Part shown: positions 59,666 to 60,000 of the stretch, in pieces | How positions within the stretch are numbered: position 1 is the first letter of the stretch | How the letters are laid out: every line of letters begins with the position of its first letter | Assembly: GCF_932526225.1 (NCBI RefSeq) | Contig: NC_064037.1 | Coordinates: forward strand, 13,469,703-13,529,702 | Source of the DNA: Nematostella vectensis | Taxonomy: Eukaryota > Cnidaria > Anthozoa > Actiniaria > Edwardsiidae | Direction of reading: 5' to 3' | DNA length: 60,000 nt | Translations under genes and position numbers: made by a program | The notes under the pieces: model-generated | What the model saw: the letters and a program-made list of their open reading frames with translations, nothing else | Databases searched by the model: none | Told to the model about the DNA's origin: nothing

Positions 59666-60000
59666 GAGGAAGACATTTTACGAGTTTACTTTCAAATGAG
59701 GGGTGGGGGGGATATCAATCCCTTCGAGAAATCCTGGGTTCGGCCGTAATGTGCTGTTTCATGTAATTTCTGTGTCGGGATATTTCCGCTTTATTGACGT
59801 GACCGTACCATATTCGTGTCGCAGTGTCGTCATACCGTCACTATATACGATACATTCGAAAACAGAATGGAGGAATGGTGAAAATGTGTTCCGTCGCATG
59901 GTGGTGTTCGTCAGTCCCTTATAAATCACGTGTCACAGACATATCAATGGCTTGCCTGAATTGAACTATTTCACGTGACACATACCATTAGTCTGAGCTA
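59666..60000. other. Right edge, no gene supported
   Basis: G-rich patch at 59699-59710 and a TCACGTG near 59928; otherwise nothing recognisable. Confidence 0.35.

Noticed and set aside
59378-59699. Cys-rich repeat frame RDLCVHQSRCRA
   Set aside because: 45-bp minisatellite; parallel frames are equally open and there is no signal peptide or conserved Cys spacing beyond the repeat.

Overview
The window reads as nuclear DNA of an animal, most likely an anthozoan cnidarian (sea anemone or coral type). This rests on spliced genes with short GT-AG introns, a sponge/cnidarian-type short-chain collagen, a secreted PAN + EGF + fibrinogen-like protein, a divergent intronless rhodopsin-class receptor, decayed non-LTR and DNA transposons, many small foldback elements, and an exceptional load of minisatellites. 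Species identity is inference.

Layout. 1-2885 (+): the last two exons of a peroxidasin-like heme peroxidase with an unusual K/E-rich coiled-coil tail; its last intron is a minisatellite that copies the splice donor. 2886-5524: simple repeats, one small hypothetical ORF (-), foldback repeats and a YY1/NRF1-type promoter signature. 5525-6646 (+): intronless class-A-like GPCR with degenerate signalling motifs. 6774-14826: gene-poor, dominated by a 34-bp minisatellite that twice contains the same truncated retrotransposon copy and ends in a MITE. 14827-18078 (+): PAN/EGF/fibrinogen-like secreted protein, four exons. 18298-18797: large TTTG/TTGG microsatellite. 20697-23790 (+): short-chain collagen, five exons including a 14-nt microexon. 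24777-56907 (-): a complete or nearly complete Mondo (MLXIP/ChREBP) bHLH-leucine-zipper gene of at least 18 coding exons over 32 kb, recognised by chaining phase-compatible exons. 57000-60000: its promoter, foldback repeats, a CRE-containing tandem array and a 45-bp array.

Nested in the Mondo introns are a 9.36-kb terminal-inverted-repeat transposon (30696-40057) carrying a decayed multi-exon transposase-like gene I cannot place in a named superfamily, an 8-bp-TSD hAT-type MITE (42344-42941), and a 3.9-kb TIR element (about 52038-55930) holding about 50 copies of a 40-bp minisatellite.

The most striking pattern is that tandem arrays in three unrelated genes start at exon-intron junctions and copy the splice site: the peroxidasin donor (about 16 copies), the collagen acceptor (several), and in Mondo two donors (3 and about 58 copies) and one acceptor (6 copies). 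A second notable point is that the Q-rich Mondo exon carries three perfect AMPK-type consensus sites in a repeated motif plus a fourth, 14-3-3-like site, fitting the known AMPK/14-3-3 control of this nutrient-sensing family.

Limits: exon borders come from reading splice sites, phase and family similarity from memory; no database search or transcript was available. At least one Mondo exon between 43295 and 30235 was not found.
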